Origin: Pseudomonadota bacterium
GTDB lineage: Bacteria > Pseudomonadota > Gammaproteobacteria > Xanthomonadales > Rhodanobacteraceae
Assembly: GCA_018241165.1 (NCBI GenBank)
Contig: JAFEEK010000506.1
Span: 1-11,879 of the forward strand
DNA length: 11,879 nucleotides
Reading direction: 5' to 3'
This document shows, piece after piece, positions 9,941 to 11,879 of the stretch. Every line of letters starts with the position of its first letter. Within the stretch, counting starts at the first letter, position 1. The position numbers and the translations under genes were made by a program. The notes under the pieces are model-generated. The model made no database searches. It worked only from the letters and a program-made list of their open reading frames with translations, and was not told where the DNA came from.

Positions 9941-9947
9941 ATCACGA

Positions 9948-9976
9948 AGTCTAGCGCCCGACGCGGGCGGCGCCAA
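9948..9976 (-). promoter_or_regulatory. dnaA promoter candidate
   Basis: On the - strand, TTGGCG (9976-9971) and TAGACT (9953-9948) are separated by exactly 17 bp, a good sigma70-type pair. The predicted leader is about 40 nt. The spacer contains a GCCCG/CGGGC inverted repeat (9956-9968). Confidence 0.55.
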
Positions 9977-9987
9977 GCGCGAAAACA

Positions 9988-10017
9988 TTGACGCAAGTAC
10001 ACATTTACCCCTAGAAT
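9988..10017 (+). promoter_or_regulatory. rpmH promoter candidate
   Basis: TTGACG (9988-9993) and TAGAAT (10012-10017) with an 18-bp spacer closely match sigma70 consensus. It is placed to start an RNA of about 25 nt leader before the rpmH ATG. It would drive rpmH-rnpA and perhaps yidC. It is back to back with the dnaA promoter candidate. Confidence 0.7.
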
Positions 10018-10048
10018 CGCGATCCTTTTTTGCAATGATATCCGTGCC

Positions 10049-10189
10049 ATGGCTACCAAGCGCACTTTCCAACCCGGCAATCTCAAGCATGCCCGCACGC
10101 ACGGCTTTCGCGCGCGCATGAAAACGCGCGGCGGACGCGCGGTGATCAATGCGCGCCGTGCCAAGGGCCGCAAGAAACTCATCCCGTAA
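10049..10189 (+). CDS. rpmH: 50S ribosomal protein L34
   Basis: The protein has 46 aa, the usual L34 length. It begins [20 protein letters not shown] and ends with [11 protein letters not shown]; the KRTFQP start, the GFRARM segment and the basic tail are family hallmarks. L34 is a small protein of the large ribosomal subunit. No clear ribosome-binding site is seen before the ATG. It is too short to stand out as an open frame but is certain from sequence and position between dnaA and rnpA. rnpA begins 8 bp after its stop, so they form one operon. Confidence 0.97.
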   Translation: MATKRTFQPGNLKHARTHGFRARMKTRGGRAVINARRAKGRKKLIP

Positions 10190-10197
10190 GGATTGGA

Positions 10198-10560
10198 GTG
10201 GCGCTGCGCCACCCGCAAAGCGCCCGCTTGCTGCGACCCGCGGACTTCGCGCGCCTGCGCGAATCCGGTCGCCGGCTCAATGCGCAACAACTGAGTATCC
10301 AGTTCCTCAAACGCGACGTACCCGGCGCACGCCTGGGCATGGCGGTATCGAGGCGCGTGTCCAAGCTGGCCGTGGTCCGCAACCGCATTCGCCGCCAGAT
10401 TCGCGAGAGTTTTCGCCTGCACCGCGCGCGCCTGCCCGCCTGCGACATCGTGGTGAGCGCACGCCCATCCGCGGCAACGCAGACGAATGCGCAATTGCGC
10501 GCAGACCTGGACGCGCTCTGGTCGCGGCTTGCCGCGCAGGACACCGCCATTGAACGCTAG
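10198..10560 (+). CDS. rnpA: Ribonuclease P protein component
   Basis: The protein has 120 aa (E. coli 119). It is the protein cofactor of RNase P, which trims the 5' ends of tRNA precursors with the RnpB RNA. The family motif [13 protein letters not shown] (61-73) provides the RNA-binding helix. LGMAVSRRV (46-54) and CDIVVSARP (82-90) are the expected flanking strands. The start is a GTG at 10198 with AAGGA just upstream that overlaps the rpmH stop, so translation is probably coupled to rpmH. There is no nearby ATG that would keep the N-terminal [11 protein letters not shown] segment. Confidence 0.95.
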   Translation: MALRHPQSARLLRPADFARLRESGRRLNAQQLSIQFLKRDVPGARLGMAVSRRVSKLAVVRNRIRRQIRESFRLHRARLPACDIVVSARPSAATQTNAQLRADLDALWSRLAAQDTAIER

Positions 10561-10582
10561 GCGCATGACCGGCACAATGCGC
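10561..10582 (+). other. Inverted repeat directly after rnpA
   Basis: GCGCAT (10561-10566) and ATGCGC (10577-10582) are perfect complements around a 10-nt loop, starting at the base after the rnpA stop. The stem can extend as AGGC/GCCT with a 2-nt bulge. No T-tract follows, so it is not a standard terminator. It may be a processing or stability element between rnpA and yidC. Confidence 0.45.
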
Positions 10583-10607
10583 GCCTCTTGAGTATTCCCC
10601 TTGATCC

Positions 10608-10626
10608 GGTGGCAGGCACCGCCACC
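10608..10626 (+). other. Inverted repeat upstream of yidC
   Basis: GGTGGC (10608-10613) and GCCACC (10621-10626) form a perfect 6-bp stem with a 7-nt loop, followed by TGATTCTT. The T-content after it is weak, so a terminator is possible but poorly supported. It lies 42 bp before the yidC ATG. Confidence 0.4.
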
Positions 10627-10668
10627 TGATTCTTCACGCGCATCCGCGCCGCCAACCGGTTTTTCTTC

Positions 10669-11879
10669 ATGCCCACGACCCGTTCCTTGTTGTTCATGGC
10701 CCTTGCCTTCGTGGCATTGATGATGTGGCAGGCATGGGAGCAGGACTACGCTCCGAAACCAGCGCCGGCACCGGCCGCGGCAACCGCGAGTACGCCGTCT
10801 GCCGCGCCGAGCACCACCACGCCGGGTGCGGATGTCCCCGCCGCAAGCGCGAACACCGCGCCCGTCACGCCGGCCACCAATGCGCCCGCCGTGCCGGAAA
10901 GCACGAACACGGCAAGCACGCCTGTGCCGACGATCACGGTCACAACCGACGTGTTGCGACTGACCATCGATACCCGCGGTGGCAGCATTGTGCGCGCGGC
11001 GCTGCTGGCCTATCCGGCCGATGCGGACAACAAGCACGAGCCGGTGCGCCTGATGGACGATACGGCCACGACGTATTACGTGGCCCAATCCGGACTCGTC
11101 AGCGCGGCGGGCGCTGGCGCAGCGCCGGATCACCAGGCCGAGTTCCATGCCGACCAGACCGAATATGCGTTGGCGGCAGGCGCGAACACACTGGAAGTCC
11201 CGCTGACCTGGTCGGATGCCGCCGGCCTGAAGGTCACAAAAGTATACATTTTCCAACGCGGCAGCTACCTGATCGGCACGCGCCAGGACATCGTCAATGG
11301 CGGCAACACGGCCTGGTCCGGAAATGCGTACCGCCAGTTGCAACGCGTCGCGCCGCCTGCCGCCACCGGCTTCAACAATCCCGAACGCTACGCCTACGTC
11401 GGCGCCGCCTGGTACAGCCCCGAACACAAGTTCAACAAGCTGGCGTTCGACAAGTTCGCCAAGGAGCCGCTGACCGGCAGCTTTGCCGGCGGCTGGGCGG
11501 CGATGCTGCAACACTATTTCTTCAGCGCCTGGATTCCCGACAAGGCCGAGGTCGACACGTATTCGAGCACCGTCGTGGATGCCGCGAACGGCGCACCGCG
11601 CTACCTCGTGCGCGCATTGTCGCCATCGATCACGGTGGCGCCGGGGCAGTCGCACAGCGTCGATGCGCACTTGTACGTCGGTCCGACCCTGCTCGGCCAG
11701 CTCGATGCGATCAGCGACGCCGGCATCGCCAAGGGCCTGGCCCTGACCGCCGACTACGGCATGCTCACGCCGATCGCGCAGCCCATGCACTGGTTCCTGC
11801 TGCAATTGCACGCACTGGTGCGCAACTGGGGTCTGGCCATCATCCTGCTCGTGCTGCTGATCAAGCTCGTCATGTTCAA
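10669..11879 (+). CDS. yidC: Membrane protein insertase YidC (3' end beyond window)
   Basis: The window holds 403 codons, open to the edge; the full protein is usually about 550-570 aa. YidC inserts and folds inner-membrane proteins, alone or with SecYEG. The N-terminal helix (about 4-20) is followed by MMWQAWEQD, almost as in E. coli YidC. An Ala/Pro/Thr-rich linker (about 28-86) leads to the periplasmic P1 domain (about 87-365), with typical DVLRLTIDTRGGSI and NPERYAYVG-type segments. LTADYGMLTPIAQPMHWFL and the helix NWGLAIILLVLLIKLVMF begin the conserved insertase core; the rest is cut off. The ATG at 10669 fits the family start, though its ribosome-binding site is weak. It follows rnpA by 108 bp with no yidD between. 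Confidence 0.96.
   Translation, partial: MPTTRSLLFMALAFVALMMWQAWEQDYAPKPAPAPAAATASTPSAAPSTTTPGADVPAASANTAPVTPATNAPAVPESTNTASTPVPTITVTTDVLRLTIDTRGGSIVRAALLAYPADADNKHEPVRLMDDTATTYYVAQSGLVSAAGAGAAPDHQAEFHADQTEYALAAGANTLEVPLTWSDAAGLKVTKVYIFQRGSYLIGTRQDIVNGGNTAWSGNAYRQLQRVAPPAATGFNNPERYAYVGAAWYSPEHKFNKLAFDKFAKEPLTGSFAGGWAAMLQHYFFSAWIPDKAEVDTYSSTVVDAANGAPRYLVRALSPSITVAPGQSHSVDAHLYVGPTLLGQLDAISDAGIAKGLALTADYGMLTPIAQPMHWFLLQLHALVRNWGLAIILLVLLIKLVMF

Noticed and set aside
9902..10102. N-terminal extension of DnaA by 67 residues
   Set aside because: It overlaps the rpmH start and both promoter candidates, and DnaA homology begins at the ATG at 9901.
9913..11811. A 632-codon open frame on the - strand opposite rpmH, rnpA and yidC
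   Set aside because: It is fully antisense to three certain genes. Its product is rich in Arg, Gly and Ala with no recognisable domain, as expected for a shadow frame in GC-rich DNA.

Overview
The window is the chromosomal replication-origin neighbourhood of a GC-rich gammaproteobacterium. The gene order yidC-rnpA-rpmH / dnaA-dnaN-recF-gyrB, followed by a tonB-exbB-exbD-exbD cluster, points to the Xanthomonadales (Lysobacterales), perhaps the Rhodanobacteraceae side. That placement is inferred from gene order and protein character. No database search was possible.

Right arm, + strand: rpmH (10049-10189), rnpA (10198-10560) and the first 403 codons of yidC (10669 to the window edge). They read away from dnaA. 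A divergent promoter region (9902-10048) carries a good sigma70-type candidate for each direction. The yidD gene that usually sits between rnpA and yidC is absent. The 108-bp gap holds two small inverted repeats instead.

Centre and left, - strand: dnaA (8582-9901), then a 209-bp gap that looks like oriC (8373-8581), then dnaN, recF and gyrB, closely packed. The gap has one perfect DnaA box, two one-mismatch boxes, an AT-rich stretch, and an 8-bp inverted repeat that encloses the perfect box. Inside recF are two identical, perfect 16-bp parS palindromes 624 bp apart. Both fall in the same codon phase and both encode Phe-His-Val-Glu-His. They are the likely loading sites for ParB, whose gene is not in the window.

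Far left, - strand: an exported tetratricopeptide-repeat (TPR) protein of unknown function (2299-3582), then tonB, exbB, exbD and the start of a second exbD. This is the inner-membrane motor and energy transducer for TonB-dependent outer-membrane transport. The tonB leader can form a long hairpin, TonB has an uninterrupted run of 14 prolines, and a GC palindrome separates the two exbD genes.

Most of the window is conserved core machinery, and I see no unknown multi-gene system. The most informative signals are the parS sites hidden in recF codons, the structured origin, a sharply AT-rich patch in gyrB, the missing yidD and the uncharacterised TPR protein. There are no tRNA, rRNA, CRISPR or insertion elements. 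No gap between genes exceeds 300 bases.
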